DNA from: Syntrophaceae bacterium UBA2208
GTDB taxonomy: Bacteria > Desulfobacterota > BSN033 > UBA1163
Direction: 5' to 3'
Length of the DNA stretch: 15,497 nt
Assembly (NCBI GenBank): GCA_002327885.1
Contig: DCUS01000047.1
Location: forward strand, 1 to 15,497
In this document: piece by piece, positions 1 through 7,639 of the stretch
How positions within the stretch are numbered: position 1 is the first letter of the stretch
Layout: every line of letters begins with the position of its first letter
Program-made: the position numbers and the translations under genes
The notes under the pieces: model-generated
Seen by the model: the letters and a program-made list of their open reading frames with translations, nothing else
What the model was told of the DNA's origin: nothing
Databases searched by the model: none

Positions 1-18
1 CTTAACACTTAACACTAA
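1..18. repeat. Short heptamer tandem repeat (CTTAACA x2 plus partial)
   Basis: CTTAACA occurs at 1-7 and 8-14, followed by a partial third unit. It lies just upstream of the first gene and is cut by the window edge, so its full extent is unknown. It resembles the heptamer repeats at 10364-10438 in unit length and partly in sequence. Confidence 0.6.
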
Positions 19-23
19 GGATT

Positions 24-581
24 ATGCCTATCAGCACAAAAAAAGGAGATAAAGGATTCACGGGACTTCTGGGGGGAAGGCGTGTGCCCAAGTACCATCT
101 CAGGCCTGAAACCTACGGCACGCTGGACGAATTGAATTCCTTTCTGGGGATGGCGAGAGCGACTTCCAGAGATCAGAAGGCAAGAAAAATTCTATATGCC
201 ATTCAGAATCACTTATTTATCATGGGGTCGGAACTTGCCTTATCCGGAGGGGGGCGAAATCTCTTGAAGGGGGAGATCACTCAAAAGGAGGTAGATTGGT
301 TAAGTCGCCTTTCTGTTGACTTCGAAACCCTTCTCAAACCAGAGCCCGGATTCGTCATCTATGGCGAGACACAGGTATCCAGTGTTTTAGATGTGGCACG
401 GGCCGTTTCGAGGAGAGTGGAACGGTTGGTCGCCAAAATAAAATCGAAGAAAATGCTCCACAACCTGAAGATACTGGAATACCTCAATCGCCTCTCCGAT
501 GTCCTTTACCTCCTCGCCCGGTATGAGGAGAAGAAAGCCGGGGTAAAACCCAAACACCCTTTTTATCAAGTCATTCGATGA
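24..581 (+). CDS. PduO-type ATP:cob(I)alamin adenosyltransferase
   Basis: Predicted to transfer the 5'-deoxyadenosyl group of ATP to cob(I)alamin, making the adenosylcobalamin needed by B12-dependent mutases and dehydratases; cytosolic. The 185-residue length suits the single-domain PduO/MMAB family. The N-terminal ATP-binding signature is clear at residues 5-23 (TKKGDKG, then LLGGRRVPK), followed by YGTLDELNSFLG at 31-42. The second signature, ARAVSRRVERL at 125-135, holds the Arg/Arg/Glu cluster, and YLNRLSDVLYLLAR lies at 153-166. The canonical hydrophobic/His position before 'VAR' is Asp123 here, a minor deviation. A short AAGG at 17-20 is the only ribosome binding site visible. The gene is complete and probably belongs to a transcription unit that starts left of the window, since a separate promoter follows it. 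No B12-dependent enzyme is visible here to say which one it serves. Confidence 0.9.
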   Translation: MPISTKKGDKGFTGLLGGRRVPKYHLRPETYGTLDELNSFLGMARATSRDQKARKILYAIQNHLFIMGSELALSGGGRNLLKGEITQKEVDWLSRLSVDFETLLKPEPGFVIYGETQVSSVLDVARAVSRRVERLVAKIKSKKMLHNLKILEYLNRLSDVLYLLARYEEKKAGVKPKHPFYQVIR

Positions 582-602
582 AATTTCTTATGAAACTTCT
601 TA

Positions 603-631
603 TTGACAAAAAGGGCCAAGTTTACTATAAA
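603..631 (+). promoter_or_regulatory. Sigma70-like promoter for the TRAP operon
   Basis: TTGACA at 603-608, an exact 17-base spacer, then TATAAA at 626-631. Ten or more bases further on a transcript could start, leaving about 30 bases of leader before the binding-protein gene. The -35 box overlaps a spurious in-frame TTG at 603, which argues against using that TTG as a translation start. Confidence 0.7.
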
Positions 632-668
632 TTTCACCTACAAAATATTTTTTAAAGGAGGTTATCTT

Positions 669-1631
669 ATGAGACGTCTAACGGTATTGGTAATGATTCT
701 TGTATTTGTTTTAAGTCTTTCATCGGCATGGGCTCAGAAGACGGTTCGATTGTCCATTGCCACGGGGGGAACAGGAGGCGTTTATTATCCGATGGGCGGA
801 GGAATGGCCAATATCATATCAAAATACATCCCCTTTGCCGAGGCGACTGCAGAGGTAACCACTGCCTCCGTGGATAACTGCCTTTTAGTGGGGGCGGGAA
901 AGGGAGACTTGGCCCTGATCATGGCGGATACAGGGTGGGATGCCTACCAAGGGAAAGCAAAATTTAGGGACAAGATTCCTCTAAGAACAATAGCAGTTCT
1001 TTATCCAAATAACATGCATATCGTGACATTGGAAGGCAAGGGGATTGAGAAAGTGACCGACCTGAAAGGAAAGAGGGTTTCAACGGGAGCTCCTGGGAGT
1101 GGAACAGAGGTAAAGGCTCTGAGGGTCATCGAGGCTTATGGATTGGATCCAACTAAGGACATGACTCGGGATAAGTTGGGCGTTTCTGAATCAGCAGGAG
1201 CACTCAAGGACAGAAAGATTGATGCTTTTTTCTGGGACGGAGGCCTTCCCACGGCAGCGGTGACAGATTTGGGAGCTACTCCGGGGATTAAAATGAAACT
1301 CATAGATCATGCGGATGCGGTTTCTAAGATGAGGGAAACCTATGGGCCTATCTATGTGAAGGGGATCATCCCTGCAAAAACCTATCCTGGCCAGACGGCG
1401 GATGTTCCAATTGCTATAGTATGGAATCTCCTTGTCTGCCATGAAAAGATGAGTGGGGATACCGCTTATGAAATCGTGAAAACCCTTTTTGATCATAAAC
1501 CGGAATTAGTTACTGTTCATCGTGAAGCAAAGCATATCATGTTAGAGACCCAGGCGGCTGGAGGTTCCCCAATTCCATTTCATCCTGGCACAATTCGATA
1601 CTTTAATGAGAAAGGGCTAAAGATAAAATAA
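669..1631 (+). CDS. TAXI family TRAP transporter solute-binding protein
   Basis: Periplasmic receptor that captures a substrate and hands it to the TRAP permease encoded at 2142-4115. TAXI-family receptors have been linked to glutamate/2-oxoglutarate-type or other carboxylate substrates; the substrate here cannot be read from sequence. Start chosen at ATG 669 because AAAGGAGG (654-661) sits seven bases upstream and the protein then begins with a clean Sec signal peptide: MRR, hydrophobic residues 4-18, and a cleavage site after AWA at residue 22. The mature N-terminus contains the family signature IATGGTGGVYYPMGGGMA (about residues 29-46). Further typical TAXI stretches are LKGKRVSTGAPGSGTE (about 134-149) and KIDAFFWDGGLPTAAV (about 183-198). 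The 320-residue length is normal. It heads an operon with the DUF1850 and permease genes and is probably transcribed from the promoter at 603-631. Confidence 0.93.
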   Translation: MRRLTVLVMILVFVLSLSSAWAQKTVRLSIATGGTGGVYYPMGGGMANIISKYIPFAEATAEVTTASVDNCLLVGAGKGDLALIMADTGWDAYQGKAKFRDKIPLRTIAVLYPNNMHIVTLEGKGIEKVTDLKGKRVSTGAPGSGTEVKALRVIEAYGLDPTKDMTRDKLGVSESAGALKDRKIDAFFWDGGLPTAAVTDLGATPGIKMKLIDHADAVSKMRETYGPIYVKGIIPAKTYPGQTADVPIAIVWNLLVCHEKMSGDTAYEIVKTLFDHKPELVTVHREAKHIMLETQAAGGSPIPFHPGTIRYFNEKGLKIK

Positions 1632-2138
1632 TTGGAGGCGAAACGCTGGCCCCTCCTGATATTGGCTGGAGTCATCATCATTGCAGGAGGGGTTTTTCTT
1701 TTTAAGAAGGTGACCCTCTTACATATCGAGAATATGGATCAGCCGAGGACTATCCATATACGCATCAGTTCATCTGAAACATTTTTCATGTTCTATATAC
1801 ATTCAATTTACAATGAACCAGTGGTTGAAGAGTTCCAGGCAGAAGAGGATTCGATTGCTCTGAAGGGGGTCAGGACGAAAAGCCCCGGGGTCATGGAATA
1901 CTATGGATTTGAAGACGTGAAGGAACTCCATCCAACCGATTTGAAATTGGGTGCAATCCTTCTTCTTAAGAGGGGAATGGGAGAAGGGCAGGGATTGATT
2001 GTGAGGGACAGAAAAATCTATTTGAGCGAGATTGGGGAGAGGGGGAATCGGATCCAATTGAGGGTCGAATCGATGTCTCTGGGAGAATATTTTTGGTGGT
2101 CGTTGTTAAAAGTGACCCAGACGAAATCAACTACATGA
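1632..2138 (+). CDS. DUF1850 membrane-anchored protein of TAXI-TRAP operon
   Basis: Small protein of unknown biochemical function that recurs between the receptor and permease genes of TAXI-type TRAP systems, so a role in assembly or substrate handling is inferred from context only. One membrane segment spans residues 7-24 after a short basic N-terminus (EAKRW). The rest is predicted to be a periplasmic beta-rich domain with the DUF1850-like pattern FMFYIHSIYNEPVVEEF (about 53-69). The start is TTG at 1632, directly after the stop codon of the receptor gene (TAA at 1629-1631), so translation is probably coupled. A GGAGG at 1634-1638 lies after this TTG. A later non-ATG start (CTG 1656, TTG 1662) would remove the basic residues before the membrane segment and is less attractive. 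The stop is three bases before the permease start. Confidence 0.72.
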   Translation: MEAKRWPLLILAGVIIIAGGVFLFKKVTLLHIENMDQPRTIHIRISSSETFFMFYIHSIYNEPVVEEFQAEEDSIALKGVRTKSPGVMEYYGFEDVKELHPTDLKLGAILLLKRGMGEGQGLIVRDRKIYLSEIGERGNRIQLRVESMSLGEYFWWSLLKVTQTKSTT

Positions 2139-2141
2139 CGA

Positions 2142-4115
2142 TTGAGGGGGCCAGTGGAAGAGGAAAAGAAAAGAGAAGACCAGGAAGTTTTTATTACCGA
2201 AGAGGCTCTGAAAGAGGCAGAAAAATATATTGAAGAAGAGGAAGGTCCTTCCCGCCGGCTCACCGGAAGGATGGATGTATTCATCACTTCGGTGGCCGTC
2301 CTGATGTCTCTGATTCATCTCTATGCCGCCGCTGGCATTATCATGACCCAGGTTCTGAGGGGTATTCATGTCATGTTCGTCCTTTTTCTCTCCTTCTTAG
2401 TCTTTCCATCCTTCAAGAGGTATAAGAATCGGATTGTCTGGTATGACTTCCTTCTCGCCTTTCTCGGAATCGCTGTCATCGTTTATATGCTGGTAGACTT
2501 TGATGATTTTATCTACCGTTCCGTCGTTCCCAATTTTTGGGATAAGTTCTTTGGTATTATATTGATTCTATTGGTGCTGGAGGCCACCCGGAGAACAACA
2601 GGCCTGATCATGCCAGCGATTGTCATCGCATTTATTGTTTATGCCTTCGTTGGACCCCAGCTCCCATCCCCCTGGACACATCGAGGATACGACGTTGACC
2701 GCATTGTTGGGCATATGTATATGACCCTCGAGGGAATTTTTGGAGTTCCGATCGATGTCTCCTCAACGTTCATTGTTCTTTTTACCATCTGGGGCGCTTT
2801 TTTGGAGTACTCGGGGGCGGGGAAGTTTTTTATTGACTTCTCCTTTGCGGCGATGGGGGGGAAGGCGACCGGCGCAGGCCGAACGGTCACATTGGCCTCT
2901 TTCCTTCTCGGAGGCCCCTCCGGAAGCGGTGTTGCCACAACGGTTACCCTGGGATCGGTGGCTTATCCCATGCTGGCCAAGGCCGGCTATAGCAGGGATG
3001 CAGCGGGTGGACTTCTCTCCGCAGGAGGGATCGGGGCGATCCTTTCTCCTCCTGTCTTGGGAGCCGCCGCTTTTCTCATCGCAGAATTTTTAAAGATCTC
3101 CTATTTAGATGTTATCGTCATGGCCTGTATTCCAACATGCCTTTACTATTGGTCCATCTTTTTGATGGTGGAGATGGATGCTAAAAAGTTCGGGGTCAAA
3201 GAGATTCCTTTCGATAGGACCCATAGTTTATGGCAGCTCACCTACCTCTACGGATTCCACTTCGTCTCTCTCATCGCCATTGTGGGGATCATGGTGATAG
3301 GCTTTACGCCCATCATGGCGGTCTTCTGGGCCACCGTGATCACTTTTGTTTTCAGTTTTATTAGGAAAGACACGGGCCTTTATCCCAAAAAATTAGTGAA
3401 AGCATTGAGAGGAGGTTCGATCGGGGTCCTGACGGTAGCCTCCACCTGCGCCGCGGCAGGGATCATCGTTGGGGTGGTAACCCTGACGGGCCTGGGGTTA
3501 AAGTTCAGCTCAATCATTATTGCCTACGCCGGGGGAAGTGTTTTCTTAACAGCCGTCTATACCGCCCTGATTGTCTGGGTGATCGGGCTCGCGGTTCCGG
3601 TCACAGCTTCTTACATCATCTCTGCGGTGATTGCTGCTCCTGCATTGATCCAGCTCGGGGTTCCGGATTTTGCCGCTCACATGTTTGTCTTCTACTATGC
3701 CATTCTTTCCGAGGTCTCTCCGCCCACCGCTCTTTCTTGTTTTGCGGCAGCGGCCCTGACCAAAGGGAATCCTTATAAAACCACCATGTATGCCTGGAAA
3801 TATACCCTGCCCGCCTTTATTGTGCCCTTCATGTTCACCCTTGATCCCAAAGGCGTTGGGATTCTTCTGAAAGGGCCGACCATGGACATCATCTGGGTAA
3901 CCATCACCGCCTTTATTGGACTCGCTGCGCTGGCAGGAGGCGTGGAGAATTGGTTTTTTAAAAGGACAACTTTTTATGAGCGGATCATGCTCATTGTGGC
4001 AGGATTGCTCTTGGTCTACCCGGTTGCCTTATGCGATATCATCGGACTCAGTTTGGTGGCCGGGGTGATCATATCGCAGAAATTGAGAAGAGATCCTGAA
4101 ACAATACAGAAATAA
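2142..4115 (+). CDS. TRAP transporter fused permease (4TM-12TM, TAXI type)
   Basis: Integral inner-membrane permease in which the small DctQ-like and large DctM-like subunits are fused. It would drive sodium- or proton-coupled import of the substrate delivered by the TAXI receptor. The 657 residues start with an acidic cytoplasmic segment (about 1-40), then a block of about four to five membrane helices, then the larger DctM domain. Hallmarks of DctM are GGPSGSG at 257-263, the following VATTVTLGSVAYPMLAKAGY stretch, AGGIGAILSPPVLGAA near 298-313, and SEVSPPTALS at 523-532 with AAALTKGNPYKT after it. The 2142 start is TTG; GTG at 2154 is a reasonable alternative because GAGGGGG (2144-2150) lies just before it. 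An out-of-frame ATG at 2135 was not used. Tight spacing to the upstream gene supports one operon. Confidence 0.92.
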   Translation: MRGPVEEEKKREDQEVFITEEALKEAEKYIEEEEGPSRRLTGRMDVFITSVAVLMSLIHLYAAAGIIMTQVLRGIHVMFVLFLSFLVFPSFKRYKNRIVWYDFLLAFLGIAVIVYMLVDFDDFIYRSVVPNFWDKFFGIILILLVLEATRRTTGLIMPAIVIAFIVYAFVGPQLPSPWTHRGYDVDRIVGHMYMTLEGIFGVPIDVSSTFIVLFTIWGAFLEYSGAGKFFIDFSFAAMGGKATGAGRTVTLASFLLGGPSGSGVATTVTLGSVAYPMLAKAGYSRDAAGGLLSAGGIGAILSPPVLGAAAFLIAEFLKISYLDVIVMACIPTCLYYWSIFLMVEMDAKKFGVKEIPFDRTHSLWQLTYLYGFHFVSLIAIVGIMVIGFTPIMAVFWATVITFVFSFIRKDTGLYPKKLVKALRGGSIGVLTVASTCAAAGIIVGVVTLTGLGLKFSSIIIAYAGGSVFLTAVYTALIVWVIGLAVPVTASYIISAVIAAPALIQLGVPDFAAHMFVFYYAILSEVSPPTALSCFAAAALTKGNPYKTTMYAWKYTLPAFIVPFMFTLDPKGVGILLKGPTMDIIWVTITAFIGLAALAGGVENWFFKRTTFYERIMLIVAGLLLVYPVALCDIIGLSLVAGVIISQKLRRDPETIQK

Positions 4116-4124
4116 ATTCAGCGC

Positions 4125-4145
4125 AAGGTTCAGCCTGAACACCTT
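4125..4145 (+). promoter_or_regulatory. Hairpin over the start of the lipoprotein gene
   Basis: GTTCA (4128-4132) and TGAAC (4136-4140) form a stem with a three-base loop. Outside it, AAG (4125-4127) can pair with CTT (4143-4145) across a small bulge. The only Shine-Dalgarno-like bases (AAGG, 4125-4128) and part of the TTG start codon at 4144 would both be in the stem. It could dampen translation of the lipoprotein gene relative to the permease. It has no T-tract, so it is not a standard terminator. Confidence 0.35.
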
Positions 4146-5208
4146 GAAGTCATTTTTCTTTCTGATATTCATCCTGCTCAGTTTGACCGGATGTACAAAC
4201 CTCCTCTATCTCTCCAAATTGGGTTGGTATCAATCCCTGATTGCCTTTCATAGTGTTCCGGTTCAAGAGATTTTAGAAAATGAAAGGGTGGACCACGAAT
4301 CCAAAGAGAAAATCCGTTTTGTCCAGGAGGTGAAGGGCTACGGTGAAAAAAAGTTGGGCCTTACCAGAACGGAGAATTATTCAAAATATTTTGAAGTCAA
4401 AGGCCCTGTTCTCCATCTCTTAACAGTCTCCGAAAAGGATTGCCTTCGGCTCACCCATTGGAATTTTCCGATCACCGGGAAGGTTACCTATAAAAGTTTT
4501 TTTACGAAAGAGGGGGCTCTCAAGGAAAAAAGAATTTTTGAGGGGAGGGGTTACGATACTTTTGTCCAACAGGCCGGCGCCTACAGTACGCTCGGATGGC
4601 TGAAAGACCCCATCTTTTCATCCATGCTCCAATGGGAGGAAGCCATCCTCGCCAATCTCATTCTCCATGAAATGGTCCACGCCACCATTTATTTTAAAAG
4701 CAAGACCGATTGGAATGAGCAGATGGCAACGTTTATCGGGAATCACGGAGCCATTTATTTCTTGACAGAGAAATATGGGAAAGAGTCGAAGCAGGTGATT
4801 GAGGCGATCCGTTACCAGGAAGATGACCTCCTTTTCTCTCGGTGGATCGATCAGGCCTGCCAGCGGCTGTCAAAATTCTATTCGGAGGAGATTTCAAGAG
4901 ATGAGAAGATAAGGGGGAGGGAGGAAATTTTCTGTTCATTAAAAGAGGAATTTAAAAATATCTCCTTCCAAACAGATTGTTATCAAGGGTTCGAAAGAAT
5001 AAATATCAATAATGCGGTGCTATTGGCTTACCATCGATATGTTCATCGTCTTGAGAATTTCCATGCCCTCTATGAATATTTTGAAAATGATTTGAGAAGG
5101 ATGATTGATTTCTTTAAGGAGATTCGGACTTCAGGAGAAGACCCTTCTTTTTATTTGGAACGATGGATAAAGGAGAGAGGAATTAGCGTTCCCGCTTCCC
5201 TTCAATGA
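4144..5208 (+). CDS. Predicted aminopeptidase-family zinc metalloprotease lipoprotein
   Basis: Matches in layout the predicted aminopeptidase family (Pfam Aminopep, COG4324): a lipoprotein of about 350 residues with a gluzincin-type active site. The TTG start at 4144 gives a short lipoprotein signal (MKSFFF, hydrophobic core, lipobox LTGC with Cys17), so the protein should be anchored to a membrane facing the periplasm. Zinc-binding HEMVH is at residues 175-179, with a likely third ligand Glu192 in the NEQMA motif. A conserved-looking AGAYSTLGWLKDP precedes it (about 145-157). The C-terminal third is helical and charged, with no recognised domain. It follows the TRAP permease by 28 bases and is probably in the same operon; peptide or amino acid turnover feeding the transporter is possible but unproven. 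The 3' end overlaps the opposite-strand ino1 gene by 26 bases. Confidence 0.78.
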   Translation: MKSFFFLIFILLSLTGCTNLLYLSKLGWYQSLIAFHSVPVQEILENERVDHESKEKIRFVQEVKGYGEKKLGLTRTENYSKYFEVKGPVLHLLTVSEKDCLRLTHWNFPITGKVTYKSFFTKEGALKEKRIFEGRGYDTFVQQAGAYSTLGWLKDPIFSSMLQWEEAILANLILHEMVHATIYFKSKTDWNEQMATFIGNHGAIYFLTEKYGKESKQVIEAIRYQEDDLLFSRWIDQACQRLSKFYSEEISRDEKIRGREEIFCSLKEEFKNISFQTDCYQGFERININNAVLLAYHRYVHRLENFHALYEYFENDLRRMIDFFKEIRTSGEDPSFYLERWIKERGISVPASLQ

Positions 5209-6295
5209 ATTCCTCCACCATCCATTTGGCCTCATTATCAGGCATTTGAACAATCGGATGTTTCATCGCATAGGCGGAGATAGAAAGGAGAGGCCCCCCA
5301 ATTCTCCGTTCACGGGCGAGTTGGCAACATCGGATGGCGTCAATGGTCATCCCACCACTATTGGGAGAATCCTCGACAGAGAGTCTCATCTCAAGGTTCA
5401 ATGGGACTTCCCCGAACCCTCTTCCTTCCATTCGGAGAAAACAGACCTTGTTGTCATTCTGCCACGGAACATAATCGGAAGGACCGATGTGAATATTTTC
5501 TGGCTCTAATGGGACGCCGAGTTGGGATTGAATCGCTTCGGTTTTGGAGATCCGTTTGTTTTTCAAACGATGTCGATTGAGCATATTGAGGAAGTCGGTA
5601 TTCCCGCCCGTGTTAATCTGGTAAGTTCGGTCCAAACGCACCCCCCGATCTTCGAAGAGTTTTGCTAAAACTCGATGGATGATGGTGGCTCCCATCTGGG
5701 ATTTCACATCGTCCCCGACAATGGGGATCCCTTTCTGTTCAAACCGTTTTGCCCACCGAGGATCGGAGGCGATGAAACTGGGCATGCAATTAATCAAACT
5801 CACTCCAGCCTTTAAGCAGGCCTCTGCATAGAACTGGGTGGCCTGATCCGAACCCACCGGGAGGTAATTGAGAAGGATTTCTACCCCGGAATCCTTGAGC
5901 ACCTTTTCCACATCGCAAGGTTTTTCCTTGGCGACGAGAAAGATTCGATCTTCCGGGTAATCCTTCATATGCTCGGAGACCCCGTCCAGGACTTCCCCCA
6001 TGAATACTGTCACGGCAGAATCATTGAAGTTCTGAGAGATCATTTTAGTGCAATTGGGCCTGGCGAATAACGCTTCTTTGAGGAGTTTTCCAACTTTTCT
6101 TCGATCAATATCGAACGCCGCTCCGACCTCAATATCCCAAGGTTTATAACCTCCGATATCGAGATGCATGAGGCCAAGAGGTTCAGGTTTTGGATTATTT
6201 TTACTGTTTGCCCGGTAAAATTCAATCCCTTGGATGAGGGCGCTGGCACAATTTCCAACACCCACAATAGCAATTCGGATTGGTTTTTTTTCCAT
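5183..6295 (-). CDS. ino1: Inositol-3-phosphate synthase (short bacterial type)
   Basis: Cytosolic NAD-dependent enzyme converting glucose 6-phosphate to 1D-myo-inositol 3-phosphate, the first step toward inositol lipids, inositol-based solutes or inositol thiols. The 370 residues match the compact bacterial (actinobacterial-like) form rather than the eukaryotic form of about 530. The NAD-binding glycine-rich loop is VGVGNCASALIQG at residues 11-23. Other conserved blocks are LNYLPVGSDQAT (142-153), DDVKSQMGATIIHR (195-208) with a presumed catalytic lysine, NTGGNTDFLNM (228-238) and SDYVPWQNDNKVCF (273-286). ATG start at 6295; AAAGG about ten bases upstream is a modest ribosome binding site. 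It runs convergent to and overlaps the lipoprotein gene, and divergent from the deoxyhypusine-synthase-like gene. No downstream inositol phosphatase is visible, so the end product is open. Confidence 0.93.
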   Translation of the reverse strand: MEKKPIRIAIVGVGNCASALIQGIEFYRANSKNNPKPEPLGLMHLDIGGYKPWDIEVGAAFDIDRRKVGKLLKEALFARPNCTKMISQNFNDSAVTVFMGEVLDGVSEHMKDYPEDRIFLVAKEKPCDVEKVLKDSGVEILLNYLPVGSDQATQFYAEACLKAGVSLINCMPSFIASDPRWAKRFEQKGIPIVGDDVKSQMGATIIHRVLAKLFEDRGVRLDRTYQINTGGNTDFLNMLNRHRLKNKRISKTEAIQSQLGVPLEPENIHIGPSDYVPWQNDNKVCFLRMEGRGFGEVPLNLEMRLSVEDSPNSGGMTIDAIRCCQLARERRIGGPLLSISAYAMKHPIVQMPDNEAKWMVEEFIEGKRER

Positions 6296-6346
6296 AAGGA
6301 CTCAACCTTTCTAAAAAATAACCTCACCATTTCTCAAGAGAATTTA

Positions 6347-6373
6347 ATTATCGTATTTCATTCCAAATGTCAA
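6347..6373 (-). promoter_or_regulatory. Candidate promoter for ino1
   Basis: Read on the - strand, TTGACA (6373-6368) is followed after 15 bases by GATAAT (6352-6347). A 17-base spacer would instead give TAATTA. The boxes are good but the best-matching spacing is short. It lies about 50 bases upstream of the ino1 ATG. Confidence 0.45.
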
Positions 6374-6405
6374 GCAATTTGGGGAAAAAAATAAATCATT
6401 TTCTC

Positions 6406-6432
6406 TTGACTTCTCTGCTGTTATTTGATAAT
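6406..6432 (+). promoter_or_regulatory. Candidate promoter for deoxyhypusine-synthase-like gene
   Basis: TTGACT at 6406-6411, a 15-base spacer, GATAAT at 6427-6432. The layout is the same as the ino1 promoter candidate on the other strand. It would leave a leader of only about 25 bases before the ATG at 6465. Confidence 0.4.
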
Positions 6433-6464
6433 TTCTACAAGAATCTGTCTCCTTGGCGATCACG

Positions 6465-7511
6465 ATGAGAAAAAGGAAATCCAAATTTCTTCAACAACCC
6501 ATTCAACATTTAAACCTAAAGGAAACCAAAAGCCTTTTTGATCTCGTCCAGGCCTTCCAATATACCTCCTTTCAAAGCCGGAATATTTTTAAATGTTTCG
6601 AAGTTTTTCGAAAGATGCTCGATGATCCCGCCTGTATCATCTTTATGGGATTGTCCGGGGCAATGGTCCCGGGCGGGATGCGGAGGGTGATCCGGGATAT
6701 GATCGAGATGAAATTGGTTGACGTGATCGTCTCCACCGGCGCCAATATGTTTCACGACCTTTTCGAGAACTTTGGATATCGACATTATGTTGGGTCCGAG
6801 AATGGAGATGATGATGCCCTGCGGAGACATCGCATCGTACGAGTTTATGATGCCTTGATGGATGACCATGAAATCAATCAGGTGATTTATCTTCTCTCGA
6901 AGGTTCCAGAAGACCTGGAGGAGAAGGTTGTTTCCTCAAGGCGATATTTGGAAGTTTTGGGGAGCCACCTTAAGGATGAGGGGTCCATCCTCAAAACGGC
7001 CTCCCGATACGGGGTTCCCATCTTTGTTCCTGCTTTGAGCGACAGTTCCATCGGAATTGGTCTGACATTTTTACACCTTCGGAAGAAAGCTTCCTCGGAA
7101 AGATTTATCATCGATCAGATTCAGGATAGTTTCGAGATCGCTCAATTGAAGAGGATGGCTTCCGATACCGGAGCGATCTATATTGGAGGGGGCGTCCCTA
7201 AAAATTATATTCAACAACTGGGACCCGTGAGCGAACTCCTATTCCAAAAAGAGAGCGGTCATCGGTATGCTTTCCAGATTACCACGGATGATCCAAAATG
7301 GGGTGGTCTTTCCGGCTGCACCTTCGAAGAGGCGAAATCCTGGGGAAAGATCGGGAAGGAATCAAGCTATACTGCGGTTTACATCGATGCGACTGTCGTT
7401 CTTCCCTTATTAGTCGGTGCACTCCTTCAAGAAGGGCGGGTCTATCGGAAAAGGAAAAGACGCCACTTTCGTTGGGAAGGAGATGCACTGAAATCCATCC
7501 AGTTCGTTTAA
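6465..7511 (+). CDS. Deoxyhypusine synthase-like protein (bacterial DHS family)
   Basis: NAD-dependent enzyme of the deoxyhypusine synthase fold. In eukaryotes and archaea DHS moves the aminobutyl group of spermidine to eIF5A; bacteria lack eIF5A, so this homologue probably acts on another amine or guanidino acceptor. Start taken at ATG 6465 (348 residues); a TTG at 6453 would add four residues, and neither has a clear ribosome binding site. Family marks are FMGLSGAMVPGGM (60-72), STGANMFHDL (90-99), FVPALSDSSIGIGL (187-200), GGGVPKNYIQQ (241-251) and SWGKI at 292-296. Lys295 matches the lysine that carries the covalent aminobutyl intermediate, and Glu289 and Trp293 match the neighbouring active-site residues. 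The DHS histidine after GGGV is replaced (Asn-Tyr), and the DHS aspartate near GSDSG is replaced in GGLSG, as in bacterial DHS-like proteins as I recall them. It is single-copy and divergent from ino1. Confidence 0.85.
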   Translation: MRKRKSKFLQQPIQHLNLKETKSLFDLVQAFQYTSFQSRNIFKCFEVFRKMLDDPACIIFMGLSGAMVPGGMRRVIRDMIEMKLVDVIVSTGANMFHDLFENFGYRHYVGSENGDDDALRRHRIVRVYDALMDDHEINQVIYLLSKVPEDLEEKVVSSRRYLEVLGSHLKDEGSILKTASRYGVPIFVPALSDSSIGIGLTFLHLRKKASSERFIIDQIQDSFEIAQLKRMASDTGAIYIGGGVPKNYIQQLGPVSELLFQKESGHRYAFQITTDDPKWGGLSGCTFEEAKSWGKIGKESSYTAVYIDATVVLPLLVGALLQEGRVYRKRKRRHFRWEGDALKSIQFV

Positions 7512-7570
7512 TCTCCGTCTCCCCTCTCCATTCCGTTCCTGATGAAGCGTAAACTCCAGCCATCCGTGAG

Positions 7571-7599
7571 TTGAAAAAAGCGGGAAGAATGGTTATATT
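7571..7599 (+). promoter_or_regulatory. Sigma70-like promoter for unfoldase/J-protein operon
   Basis: TTGAAA at 7571-7576, a 17-base spacer, TATATT at 7594-7599, each one base off consensus. About 40 bases remain to the ATG at 7640. There is no CCCCAT-type -10, so nothing points to a sigma32 heat-shock promoter. Confidence 0.6.
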
Positions 7600-7639
7600 A
7601 ACAGAGTAATTAGTTGTAAAGAAAAGGGGTTTGATCTCG

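Noticed and set aside
603..668. Longer N-terminus for the TAXI receptor starting at TTG 603
   Set aside because: It would start inside the -35 box of a good promoter and bury the signal peptide; ATG 669 has AAAGGAGG at the right distance.
7571..7599. Heat-shock (sigma32 or CIRCE) control of the unfoldase operon
   Set aside because: The -10 is TATATT, not CCCCAT-like, and no CIRCE inverted repeat (TTAGCACTC type) is present.
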